From the NCBI RefSeq assembly GCF_003885105.1, contig NZ_QWZQ01000009.1, positions 1-64,000 of the forward strand: a stretch of DNA of 64,000 nt, in the 5' to 3' direction. This document shows positions 24,954-33,915 of the stretch, piece after piece. Below the pieces are notes generated by a model. That model saw only the letters and a list, made by a program, of their open reading frames with translations. It ran no database searches and was not told where the DNA came from. Each line of letters starts with the position of its first letter. The stretch's first letter is position 1. Position numbers and translations under genes: made by a program. This DNA is from Lactiplantibacillus garii. Its GTDB lineage: Bacteria; Bacillota; Bacilli; Lactobacillales; Lactobacillaceae.

Positions 24954-26297
24954 CTAGGACTTACGATCCTTACGTGCTTGGCGCATCGCTGCCCGTTGTT
25001 CGATTCGGCGGTCCATCCGAGCCTTGTCACTGATCTTTTTGCGAATTCGGCGCTTATAGCCCGGTTTGATTTTTTTCTTGGATTTTTTGACGTAACCAAT
25101 TAAAGTTGGGTCCAGCTTTTCCTGCTTAGGCCCGCGGTTCGCCCGGCGGTTGCGGTCGTAGGAATCCACAATTTCACCATCACGAATGGCTTTGGGCTTG
25201 AACTTAATACCCATGGCTTCCACCGCACTGACCTTCTGCTCTTCTCCCGGACTATAAAGGGTGATGGCCGTTCCCGGCATTCCGTTACGGCCCGTCCGGC
25301 CCACCCGGTGAATGAAGAATTCCAAGTCGTTCGGAATATCGTCGTTAATGACGTGCGAGACGCCTTGAATATCAATGCCACGGGCCGCTAGATCGGTCGC
25401 CACTACAAACTGGTACTTTAACTGTTGCACGTCACGCATGACGCGTTTCCGTTCCCGTGGTTGAATGTCACCGTGAATCATCGCTACCGTTAACCCCTGT
25501 TGACGCAAGTAGTGGGTCAGTTCCTGGACCCGTTCCTTAGTGTTGGCAAAAATCAACACTAAGTAGGGTTCCCCAATGGTCAGCAAGCGGTAAATGATAC
25601 TGTTCTTATCGTGACTCTTCGTTGAAATTAACCAGTTATCAATCGTCGGGCTAATCACTGACTCGACCGGAATTTCTTCCATCACCGGATTATTCATGTA
25701 CTTCTTCAAAAACGGTGTTAGTTTTTGGGGCATGGTCGCCGAAAAGACCAACATTTGTAAGTCGGCCGGCATCCGACCAGCAATCTGATCAACCACGTTT
25801 AAGAACCCGAGGTCCAACGTCATATCGGCTTCATCGACCACTAACTGGCCCGCCGTATGAACGTCCAACGCCTGTGACCGCATTAAATCCAAGATACGGC
25901 CCGGCGTCCCGATAACGAGTTGTGGCTGGTGGCGGTGTAACTTGTCGATCTGTTCCTGCTTATCAGTCCCGCCAACGTACAACCCAATGTGAATCGCCTT
26001 GGGGCTGTGCTTGATCAACTGCTTGGCCGCGGTCTGGATCTGGTAAGCCAGTTCCCGGCTAGGTGTCGTGATCACGTCTTGGACCCGGCGTTCGTCGGGG
26101 TTTAACTGGTTGATCATCGGCAACAGGAAAGTATGGGTTTTCCCACTCCCCGTTGCGGATTGCCCAATCACACTGCGACCATCGGCAATCACCGGAATCA
26201 ACTTTGCTTGCACCGTCGTTGGCTTCCGAAAATTAATGTCGGCTAACGCCTGCATCAAAAACGGCTGCAATTTAAAATCTTCAAAACTTGCGGTCAT
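24954..26297 (-). CDS. cshB: DEAD-box RNA helicase (CshB-like)
   Basis: 447 residues. All helicase motifs are present: Q motif (FRKPTTVQAKLIPV), Walker A SATGSGKTHT, PSRELAYQ, GTPGRILD, VDEAD, SAT, and the second domain with TDLAARGID and HRVGRTGRNG. The basic C-terminal tail (about residues 390-447, KKSKKKIKPGYKRRIRKK) should bind RNA. Tail and motif details fit the CshB (YqfR) group, cold-shock helicases that unwind mRNA or act in ribosome assembly. The upstream gene nrnA ends 3 bp before, so they are one operon. Confidence 0.88.
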   Translation of the reverse strand: MTASFEDFKLQPFLMQALADINFRKPTTVQAKLIPVIADGRSVIGQSATGSGKTHTFLLPMINQLNPDERRVQDVITTPSRELAYQIQTAAKQLIKHSPKAIHIGLYVGGTDKQEQIDKLHRHQPQLVIGTPGRILDLMRSQALDVHTAGQLVVDEADMTLDLGFLNVVDQIAGRMPADLQMLVFSATMPQKLTPFLKKYMNNPVMEEIPVESVISPTIDNWLISTKSHDKNSIIYRLLTIGEPYLVLIFANTKERVQELTHYLRQQGLTVAMIHGDIQPRERKRVMRDVQQLKYQFVVATDLAARGIDIQGVSHVINDDIPNDLEFFIHRVGRTGRNGMPGTAITLYSPGEEQKVSAVEAMGIKFKPKAIRDGEIVDSYDRNRRANRGPKQEKLDPTLIGYVKKSKKKIKPGYKRRIRKKISDKARMDRRIEQRAAMRQARKDRKS

Positions 26298-26299
26298 AC

Positions 26300-27256
26300 T
26301 TAAACCTCTTTCTCATAATGACTGGCAACTTGGTCCAGTTCCCGGACAACGGCCTCGATTTCTTGCTGGTTAGCCGCTTTAGCCCCACTAGCCATGGCGT
26401 GACCGCCACCGCCGTGTTGCTTGGCAAGTTCGTTAATAGCCGGGCCCTTCGACCGTAATCGAATCCGGAAGTCGCCTTCCTTTTGCTGTACAAAAATTGC
26501 CCAACACTTCACGGTGTCAATTCGACCGGGTAACGGGACAACGCCCGCCGTGCTGGCATCCCCGATTTCAAACGAATCCATGAGGTCGTTCGTTAAGATG
26601 ACGTACGCGGCACCCGAATCCATTTGGGTCAAGTGTTCGTACACGTAAGCCGATAATCGGGCTACGGGCAACGTAATCGTATCCTCAATGCGGTTGACGG
26701 CGGTGGCATCGGCCCCGGCTTCCATCAGCGCCGCAGCAGCCCGCATGGTACTAGGTTTAGTTGCCGAGTATAAGAAGCGCCCGGTATCACCCACAATACC
26801 AGCATAAAGTAACCGGGCAGCGTTGGCCGTTAACGTCAAGTCAGCGCCGACTTGGGCGTACCAGTTATAAATCATTTCACTCGTACTAGAAGCGTCCACG
26901 TCCACCCACTGCGGGTCACCAAACGCGTCGTCGTTCGGGTGGTGGTCAATTTTAACTAACCGTTGACCCTTTTCGTAAAATTCACCGTCAATCCGGGGCT
27001 GGTTAGCCGTATCCAATACCATGACGAGGGCGTCGTGGTAATTTTCTTCGGTAACGGTATCCATCTGACCTAACCAGTCAAAACCGTGGTACTGCTTTCC
27101 CGGTGTCAACACCTTTTTATCCGGAAAACTCGTCTTGAGGATGTCGGCCAACCCGAGTTGACTACCGATGGCATCCGGGTCTGGGCGTTGGTGGCGGTGA
27201 ATAATAATCGTTTTTGCTTGTTTAATTAAATTTAAAATTTCTGTTTGGACGGTCAT
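26300..27256 (-). CDS. nrnA: Oligoribonuclease / pAp phosphatase NrnA
   Basis: 318 residues from ATG at 27256 after GGAAGG (the longer frame has no site). DHH family motifs: HRHQRPDPDAIGSQLGL (metal site), MVLDTANQPR (Asp), KIDHHPNDD (DHH) and a C-terminal DHHA1 domain with the GGGGHAMASGA substrate loop (about 285-295). NrnA degrades nano-RNAs from the 5' or 3' end and dephosphorylates 3'-phosphoadenosine 5'-phosphate. Neighbour of cshB, as in other lactobacilli and Bacillus (ytqI/yqfR types differ in place). Confidence 0.9.
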   Translation of the reverse strand: MTVQTEILNLIKQAKTIIIHRHQRPDPDAIGSQLGLADILKTSFPDKKVLTPGKQYHGFDWLGQMDTVTEENYHDALVMVLDTANQPRIDGEFYEKGQRLVKIDHHPNDDAFGDPQWVDVDASSTSEMIYNWYAQVGADLTLTANAARLLYAGIVGDTGRFLYSATKPSTMRAAAALMEAGADATAVNRIEDTITLPVARLSAYVYEHLTQMDSGAAYVILTNDLMDSFEIGDASTAGVVPLPGRIDTVKCWAIFVQQKEGDFRIRLRSKGPAINELAKQHGGGGHAMASGAKAANQQEIEAVVRELDQVASHYEKEV

Positions 27257-27346
27257 AATGATCCTTCCCATTTCTGAATTTACTGGTGGCTGAAAAGCTG
27301 TCACAGTACTCCAGTATACCGAACAATGCGGCATTCGCCAAATGAA

Positions 27347-28480
27347 TTAGTGTTCATTCGGGTAAAGCGGTAACGTCAGGTTCTCAAACGCCAGTGGGGC
27401 TAAGCCCGTTAACGTGATTCCGAGTAACCGGATTCCCGTGTCAAAATGATCATCCACCACGTCGTCAAAAATTTCTTCGGCATAACGGTCAAAGACCACC
27501 GGATCATTCGGTAAAAACTCCCCGAAGGAGCGCCGCTTAGTAATGGTCACAAAGTCCCCGTAGCGTAACTTTAAAACTAGGGTCTTACCGTGCCGTTGGT
27601 GGGCCGTCATCGTCTCGGCAACCATCTGAGCCAGCGTTTTTAAATGTTCAGTAACCTCAACCTGGGTCGTTAAAAACGGCCCAAAGGTGCGTTCCTTCCC
27701 GATGGACTTACGTTCACGCTGGTACTCCACCGGCCGGTCGTCACTTCCCCGGACCCGCCGGTATAAAATGTAACCCAACTTACCAAAGTTTTTGATTAAA
27801 TCCAGCTCCGACTGGTCAAACAAGTCCTGACCCGTTTTGATTCCCAAATCATGCATCTTGGGGACGGTCTTCTTCCCAACTCCCCGAAACTTTTCAATTG
27901 GCTCGCGGAGTAAAAACGGCTCCGCGTCCCGTGGTAATACGATCGTTACCCCGGCAGGCTTCCGGTAATCAGAGGCTAATTTAGCAATAAATTTATTGTA
28001 CGAGATCCCAGTGGAGCAGGTTAGGTGCGTCCGTTGCCAAATTTCTTGTTGCAACTCGTGGGCTAACTGCACCGCACTGTGCAGGTGTTTTTTATTATGA
28101 GTCACGTCTAAGTATGCTTCGTCAAACGCAATCGGTTCGATCATGTCGGTATACTCGTGAAAAATCCGGTGAATTTGCGCGGAAACTTGTCGATAGAGTG
28201 GAAAGTTCGGCGTTTTAAAAACTGCTTGGGGACAAAGTTCCAGTGCCTTAGCAGCCGGCATGGCCGAGTGGACGCCAAACTGACGGGCAACGTAATTGGC
28301 GGTCGTTACCACTCCCCGGCCACCGGTTTGCCGGGGATCGTGGGCAATCACCAGCGGCTGGGTCTTATAAGCTTCGTGTTCCCGTTCTTCAATTGACGCG
28401 TAAAAAGCATCCATGTCCACGTGAATGATTTTACGACTACTATCAATCCGGATCGGTGCTTCAATAATCGACTGGGCCAT
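27347..28480 (-). CDS. dinB: DNA polymerase IV (Y family)
   Basis: 377 residues. Catalytic acidic residues are in [12 protein letters not shown] (about residue 21) and FDEAYLDVT (about 119); the HhH region follows ([16 protein letters not shown]), then the little-finger domain. No clear beta-clamp motif is singled out, though the tail (TLPLYP) may serve. Error-prone translesion synthesis. A perfect LexA box lies 34 bp upstream of the start, so it is SOS-controlled. Ribosome site AGGGAGGG. Confidence 0.95.
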   Translation of the reverse strand: MAQSIIEAPIRIDSSRKIIHVDMDAFYASIEEREHEAYKTQPLVIAHDPRQTGGRGVVTTANYVARQFGVHSAMPAAKALELCPQAVFKTPNFPLYRQVSAQIHRIFHEYTDMIEPIAFDEAYLDVTHNKKHLHSAVQLAHELQQEIWQRTHLTCSTGISYNKFIAKLASDYRKPAGVTIVLPRDAEPFLLREPIEKFRGVGKKTVPKMHDLGIKTGQDLFDQSELDLIKNFGKLGYILYRRVRGSDDRPVEYQRERKSIGKERTFGPFLTTQVEVTEHLKTLAQMVAETMTAHQRHGKTLVLKLRYGDFVTITKRRSFGEFLPNDPVVFDRYAEEIFDDVVDDHFDTGIRLLGITLTGLAPLAFENLTLPLYPNEH

Positions 28481-28513
28481 GACCGTTCCCTCCCTTGTTG
28501 ATTACATTATACA

Positions 28514-28527
28514 CGAACATACGTTTC
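28514..28527 (-). promoter_or_regulatory. LexA (DinR) box upstream of dinB
   Basis: CGAACATACGTTTC matches the Gram-positive SOS consensus CGAACRNRYGTTYC at all 14 positions. Confidence 0.85.
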
Positions 28528-28548
28528 GTTTGTAGTCTGTGCGCGCAC

Positions 28549-28581
28549 AAAAAAATCCAGCCCTAACAGACTGGATTTTTT
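28549..28581 (-). terminator. Terminator after yajC
   Basis: AAAAAATCCAG / CTGGATTTTTT stem with a 10-nt loop and T run on the minus strand, ending the ruvA-ruvB-queA-tgt-yajC group. The A run on the other side also makes it fit the plus strand. Confidence 0.85.
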
Positions 28582-28590
28582 CACGTGGTC

Positions 28591-28983
28591 CTATTTAGCT
28601 TCGGAATCGTCGGCCTGACTATCAGCACTTGCAGCGCTGCTATCATCGGCACTGCTATCGGCTTCACTAGTCGTGGCAGTCCCGTCGGTGGCCGACTTAG
28701 GTGCTTCGGTCTTGGCGTCTTCGGCTGGTGCAATTTTGGCAATTGCGTTTAAATCAAAGACTAAGAAGATGCCGTCGCAGTCAAGCGTAACCGTCTTGTC
28801 GGCTTCGTTGACTTCATCAACGACCCCGTGCAAACGGCCAATCGTGGTGACCTTGTCGCCCCGCTTGATTTTACTTAACATACTTTGGTGTTGTTGTTGC
28901 TGTTTACGCTGTGGACGAATCATGAAGAAGTACAAGAACGCGAACATGACCACGATAAACAGAATTGATGTCATTTGACCCAT
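28591..28983 (-). CDS. yajC: YajC, preprotein translocase accessory subunit
   Basis: 130 residues. One membrane helix at about 5-22 (ILFIVVMFAFLYFFMIRPQ) ends in the RPQRK motif, followed by the SecDF-associated beta domain (MLSKIKRGDKVTTIGRLHG, then VDEVNEADKTVTLDC). Partner of SecDF at the SecYEG channel. It sits after tgt as in most bacteria. The last 45 residues are an unusual acidic, Ser/Ala/Asp-rich low-complexity tail, longer than in typical YajC (about 90-110 residues). Confidence 0.93.
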   Translation of the reverse strand: MGQMTSILFIVVMFAFLYFFMIRPQRKQQQQHQSMLSKIKRGDKVTTIGRLHGVVDEVNEADKTVTLDCDGIFLVFDLNAIAKIAPAEDAKTEAPKSATDGTATTSEADSSADDSSAASADSQADDSEAK

Positions 28984-29060
28984 TTAAAAATCGCTCCTAA
29001 TCTATTCAATGTTTGACTATCTTTAACTTTAACAAATTACACCCAAAATTACTAGTAACC

Positions 29061-30242
<1,182 letters not shown>

Positions 30243-30300
30243 TCATAGCACGAAACGCACGCCCTCACCAGCGGGACCGCTTTAGCGCCCCATTTAGAAA

Positions 30301-30388
30301 GAGGCTGTGACAAAAGTCACAGCCTCTGCATTATCTCCGAACAATTATTGTCGAAACGGGTTTCAAAAGTCAGCGGGCTCCGCTTAAC
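30301..30388 (+). repeat. Dispersed intergenic repeat, copy 1 (queA-tgt gap)
   Basis: Perfect 11-bp hairpin GAGGCTGTGAC-AAAA-GTCACAGCCTC (30301-30326), then the core beginning AAACGGG (30354) and ending CTCCGCTTAAC (30388), containing CAAAAGTCAGCGGGCTC. The same hairpin and core recur at 47536-47622 and, on the minus strand, 63032-63119. Confidence 0.8.
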
Positions 30389-30401
30389 CTCGTCATTTAT
30401 T

Positions 30402-31436
30402 TTAATGAATGAACATGGCGTCCCCAAAACTAAAGAAGCGGTAACGTTCGTCAATGGCGTGCTGGTAGGCGTTTAAGATCATGTCACGGCCAGTGAAGGC
30501 GGCCACTAACATGACCAGGGTCGACTTAGGTAAGTGGAAGTTCGTGATGAAGGCGTCCACCACTTTCCACTGGTAGCCCGGCTTAATGAAAATGTCGGTC
30601 CAACCCGAATCCGGCTTAATTTCGCCGTCAAACTTGGTCCCAATCGTTTCCAACGTTCGGATCGAAGTCGTTCCGGTCGCAATAATTCGGCCACCATTGG
30701 CCCGAACGTCGTTTAACGTTTTAGCCGCGGCTTCGTCCAACCGGTAAAATTCACTGTGCATCTTATGGTCTTCGATGTTATCCTCTTCAACCGGTCGGAA
30801 CGTCCCCAACCCAACGTGTAAAGTTAAGTAGACCAACTTGACGCCCTTATCCTGAACTTTTTGTAACAAGTCCTTGGTCCAGTGCAACCCGGCCGTGGGT
30901 GCGGCCGCCGAACCGTTTTCCTTCGCATAAACCGTCTGGTAACGGTCCGGATCATCCAACTTTTCTTTGATGTACGGCGGTAATGGCGTTTCGCCCAGGC
31001 TTTCCAAGATCTCCATGAAAATACCATCGTAATGGAATTCAATCAACCGAATTCCATCCTCTTTTTCGGCAGTCACGGTTGCGGTCAACTTCCCGTCGCC
31101 AAACGAAATAACCGTCCCAACGTGGGCCCGTTTAGCGGGTTTCATCAACGTTTCCCACTCGTCACCCTCTGTGTTGTGCAATAACAGCACTTCGGCGTGA
31201 CCACCGGTTTCAGGCTTGACCCCGTATAACCGTGCCGGCATAACCCGCGAGTTATTCATGACAACCGCGTCACCGGGGTTTAACTGGTCGATAATATCGT
31301 AAAAGTGTTTGTCCTGCATTTCACCAGTTTGCCGGTCTAATTCCAATAACCGGGACGTGTCCCGCTGCTTAATTGGTGTTTGGGCAATCAGTTCGTGTGG
31401 TAAATCATAGTCGAAATCTTCAAGTGTTAAGCTCAT
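30402..31436 (-). CDS. queA: tRNA preQ1(34) S-adenosylmethionine ribosyltransferase-isomerase
   Basis: 344 residues, full length. N-terminal [19 protein letters not shown] and [37 protein letters not shown] and the C-terminal [15 protein letters not shown] and [12 protein letters not shown] are family signatures. Converts preQ1 in tRNA to epoxyqueuosine with SAM. Lies between ruvB and tgt; the start is 17 bp after the ruvB stop and preceded by AAGGGG. Confidence 0.96.
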   Translation of the reverse strand: MSLTLEDFDYDLPHELIAQTPIKQRDTSRLLELDRQTGEMQDKHFYDIIDQLNPGDAVVMNNSRVMPARLYGVKPETGGHAEVLLLHNTEGDEWETLMKPAKRAHVGTVISFGDGKLTATVTAEKEDGIRLIEFHYDGIFMEILESLGETPLPPYIKEKLDDPDRYQTVYAKENGSAAAPTAGLHWTKDLLQKVQDKGVKLVYLTLHVGLGTFRPVEEDNIEDHKMHSEFYRLDEAAAKTLNDVRANGGRIIATGTTSIRTLETIGTKFDGEIKPDSGWTDIFIKPGYQWKVVDAFITNFHLPKSTLVMLVAAFTGRDMILNAYQHAIDERYRFFSFGDAMFIH

Positions 31437-31453
31437 GTTGCAACCCCTTATCT

Positions 31454-32467
31454 TTAGTTATTTGACGGGTACGCTAACCCTAAGTGTTGGTAGCCCTTGA
31501 TCGTAACGACCCGGCCACGTTGTGTGCGTTTCAAAAAACCAATTTGTAGTAAATACGGTTCCACCACTTCGGCGATCGTATCGGTTTCTTCGCCAATGTT
31601 GGCCGCAATTGTTGCTAAGCCAACCGGACCACCGTCGTAGTATTCGATCATCGTCCGTAACAGTTTGTTATCCGTTTCGTCTAACCCGTCCTGATCAACC
31701 CGCAAGTAAGTCAGTGACCGGTTAACGATCATCTCGTCAATCGCGTCCTGATCAGCAACTTCCGCGAAATCCCGAATCCGCTTAAACAACCGGTTCGCGA
31801 TCCGGGGCGTTCCCCGTGACCGGCGCGCAATTTCGTGCGCGCCGGACGGTTTGATACTCGTCTGAAAAATATCCGCTGTCCGCTTGACGATGTCCTCTAA
31901 GTCGGCGACCACGTAATACTCCATGTGCTCGACGATTCCAAACCGGTCCCGTAACGGTGCCGAAAGCATCCCGGCCCGCGTCGTTGCCCCAATCAGAGTA
32001 AACGGCGGCAACGGGAAGTGCACCGGGTGCGCGGTTGGTCCCTGTCCAACCACGATGTCGACGTAAAAGTCTTCCATCGCGGAATAGAGCATTTCCTCCA
32101 CGATTTTTGGTAACCGGTGGATCTCATCAATAAATAAGATATCACCCGGTTCCAGTTCGTTCAAGAGGGCCACTAGATCACCCGGCTTTTCAATGGCCGG
32201 GCCGCTCGTTGTTCGAATGTGGACCTGCATTTCGTTAGCAATCACCATTGCCAAGGTCGTTTTCCCTAAACCGGGCGGTCCAAACAGCAGCACGTGGTCT
32301 AGGGATTCCTCCCGTTTACGCGCGGCCTCAATGTAAACCCCCAGTTCGTGTTTGACCTGGTCTTGACCGATGTACTGGGCTAAAGTTTGCGGACGCAGTG
32401 ATTTTTCAATCGAAGCTTCGGCATCATCAGCCTTATCGCCGGATAATAACTTGTCATCGTCGTCCAT
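31454..32467 (-). CDS. ruvB: Holliday junction helicase subunit RuvB
   Basis: 337 residues from ATG at 32467 (GGAGG eight bases upstream; the TTG at 32470 is less likely). AAA+ motor: [11 protein letters not shown], Walker [12 protein letters not shown] (about 63), Walker [11 protein letters not shown] (about 113), sensor 1 LIGATTRAG, Arg finger and the winged C-terminal domain ([22 protein letters not shown]). Drives branch migration with RuvA. No ruvC, as is normal for Firmicutes, which use RecU. Confidence 0.97.
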   Translation of the reverse strand: MDDDDKLLSGDKADDAEASIEKSLRPQTLAQYIGQDQVKHELGVYIEAARKREESLDHVLLFGPPGLGKTTLAMVIANEMQVHIRTTSGPAIEKPGDLVALLNELEPGDILFIDEIHRLPKIVEEMLYSAMEDFYVDIVVGQGPTAHPVHFPLPPFTLIGATTRAGMLSAPLRDRFGIVEHMEYYVVADLEDIVKRTADIFQTSIKPSGAHEIARRSRGTPRIANRLFKRIRDFAEVADQDAIDEMIVNRSLTYLRVDQDGLDETDNKLLRTMIEYYDGGPVGLATIAANIGEETDTIAEVVEPYLLQIGFLKRTQRGRVVTIKGYQHLGLAYPSNN

Positions 32468-32481
32468 CAATGATTCCTCCC

Positions 32482-33090
32482 TTACTTGGTCAATAACCGT
32501 AAGCCTTCACTTAACAACGCGTTGGTATCAGCCGGCTTACTCTGGCTATAGGCTTCCAACTTTTTCGTAATCTTTTTAACCTCACGCTGCGAATAACCGA
32601 GCGCTTCTAAGGCCGCCAACGCGTCGGCTAAGGCGTCATCGACGGCCGGTGCCGTAACGTCGAGTTCGGTTTGCCCGGTAACGTCAACGTTCAAGTCGTT
32701 TAATTTACCCTTCAGATCCAGCACAATTTGTTGCGCGGTCTTTTTACCAACCCCCGGAAAACTGGTTAAATAAGTTGCGTTTTCCTGGTTGATTGCCTGG
32801 ATCAAACCCGAATGGTCGTTATTGGCTAAAATTGCGAGTGCCGACTTCGGACCAATTCCGGAGACGTTGAGTAGTTTTTCGAACAGCGCCTTTTCGTCGG
32901 CGTCGTAAAACCCAAACAAACTCATGCCGTTTTCACTAACGGCTTGGTGAATGTACATCTTAACTTGCGCGTCACCGACTTGGTAACGGTACGGATTGGC
33001 CGTCAAGACTTTATAGCCAATGCCACTCACTTCAATCACCACGAAGCTGGGTGTCACATCGGCAATCTGGCCGAGAAAATATTCATACAC
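32482..33090 (-). CDS. ruvA: Holliday junction DNA-binding subunit RuvA
   Basis: 202 residues, GTG start ([12 protein letters not shown] is the usual N-terminus). OB domain (to about 65), two helix-hairpin-helix motifs ([13 protein letters not shown] and [17 protein letters not shown], about 73-120), then a flexible linker and the RuvB-binding domain III ([20 protein letters not shown]). Forms the tetramer that holds the junction. First gene of the operon into ruvB; an extended -10 promoter and a LexA-like box lie upstream. Confidence 0.97.
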   Translation of the reverse strand: MYEYFLGQIADVTPSFVVIEVSGIGYKVLTANPYRYQVGDAQVKMYIHQAVSENGMSLFGFYDADEKALFEKLLNVSGIGPKSALAILANNDHSGLIQAINQENATYLTSFPGVGKKTAQQIVLDLKGKLNDLNVDVTGQTELDVTAPAVDDALADALAALEALGYSQREVKKITKKLEAYSQSKPADTNALLSEGLRLLTK

Positions 33091-33111
33091 GAACGAAAAA
33101 CTCCTTTAAAT

Positions 33112-33125
33112 AAAACGTATGTTTG
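33112..33125 (-). promoter_or_regulatory. LexA-like box at the ruvA promoter
   Basis: Minus strand CAAACATACGTTTT matches the SOS consensus at 12 of 14 positions, directly downstream of the extended -10 box. Confidence 0.55.
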
Positions 33126-33133
33126 CTTGCTAA

Positions 33134-33142
33134 ATTGTACCA
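33134..33142 (-). promoter_or_regulatory. Extended -10 promoter of ruvA
   Basis: TGGTACAAT on the minus strand, 44 bp before the start; no clear -35 box, as is common with a TGN extension. Confidence 0.5.
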
Positions 33143-33200
33143 CATTTCTACCCGGGCTTTATAGCACCACCTTCAGAAAAGCCCTTTTTCACGCAAATTC

Positions 33201-33230
33201 TTGCCGTAACCGTTATAAACGTGCTATGCT
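33201..33230 (+). promoter_or_regulatory. Promoter of the orphan gene at 33255
   Basis: TTGCCG, 18-bp spacer ending TGC, TATGCT (33225-33230). Confidence 0.5.
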
Positions 33231-33254
33231 CAGTGTTCAGGAGGCGTTCAATTT

Positions 33255-33773
33255 ATGGAAATCAAGCCCTTTACCGCCGTTTTACCCACCGAGGCGGGAC
33301 TTCACAAGCTCACCACTAACGACCACCAATGGACGTCCGCGGACGAACGGGTACAGCCCAGCGCCGGTTACTACTGGTATGAACTGACCCACAACGGCAT
33401 TCACCAGTGGCGATTAATTGCTAGCTGGCCCGAACAACTCAGCGTTACGACCATGCTTCCCGGCGGCATCAACACGGTGTTGTACCCCAAGCAGCCGGTT
33501 ATCGAAATGTTGATCGACGACTGGGTCGGCCATTTTCCTAAAACCTGTGAGTTTACCGACGCACAGGGTGTTACCCACCGGCTTTGGCAAGTAACTGAAG
33601 CGGAGGTTAACGCCGACATTACCGAAACGATGGCGCCCGTTGCCCCCCGTAAAACTTGGTTAACCACGACCAGCACACCACTGGTGATGCTCGTGGCGGA
33701 CAGTGAATGGACTAAGTTTAAGACCCAGCCCCAAGTCCCGGAACACCTGATTCAACAACTAACCAATCAATAG
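33255..33773 (+). CDS. Hypothetical protein, no recognised domain
   Basis: 172 residues, cytoplasmic (no signal or membrane helix). AGGAGG precedes the ATG, a promoter lies upstream and a perfect terminator downstream, so it is a real single-gene unit. The protein is rich in Trp (nine), Thr and Pro, with strands such as YYWYELTHNG, WRLIASWPEQLSVTTMLPGG and HRLWQVTEAEVN; the composition suggests an all-beta or mixed fold. No catalytic motif stands out. It is the only plus-strand gene between ruvA and yfhO. I do not recognise the family. Confidence 0.75.
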   Translation: MEIKPFTAVLPTEAGLHKLTTNDHQWTSADERVQPSAGYYWYELTHNGIHQWRLIASWPEQLSVTTMLPGGINTVLYPKQPVIEMLIDDWVGHFPKTCEFTDAQGVTHRLWQVTEAEVNADITETMAPVAPRKTWLTTTSTPLVMLVADSEWTKFKTQPQVPEHLIQQLTNQ

Positions 33774-33785
33774 CTAACACCCAAA

Positions 33786-33838
33786 ATACTAAAGCGAGCA
33801 ACCACCCGATCGTCAGGCGGTTGCTCGCTTTAGTTTTA
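33786..33838. terminator. Bidirectional terminator between the orphan and the YfhO gene
   Basis: Perfect 15-bp stem CTAAAGCGAGCAACC (33789-33803) with its complement (33819-33833), T run after it on the plus strand. Confidence 0.9.
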
Positions 33839-33915
33839 CGTTCATGGGACCCGTCACTTATTGATAACTAGGCGTTTTATGCAAATTTAGCCCCGGCACA
33901 GTTAGCCGTGATTCG

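Noticed and set aside
24812-25099. 95-codon frame between alaS and cshB
   Set aside because: It overlaps the cshB end in another frame, the promoter and the T-box stem I; no ribosome site.
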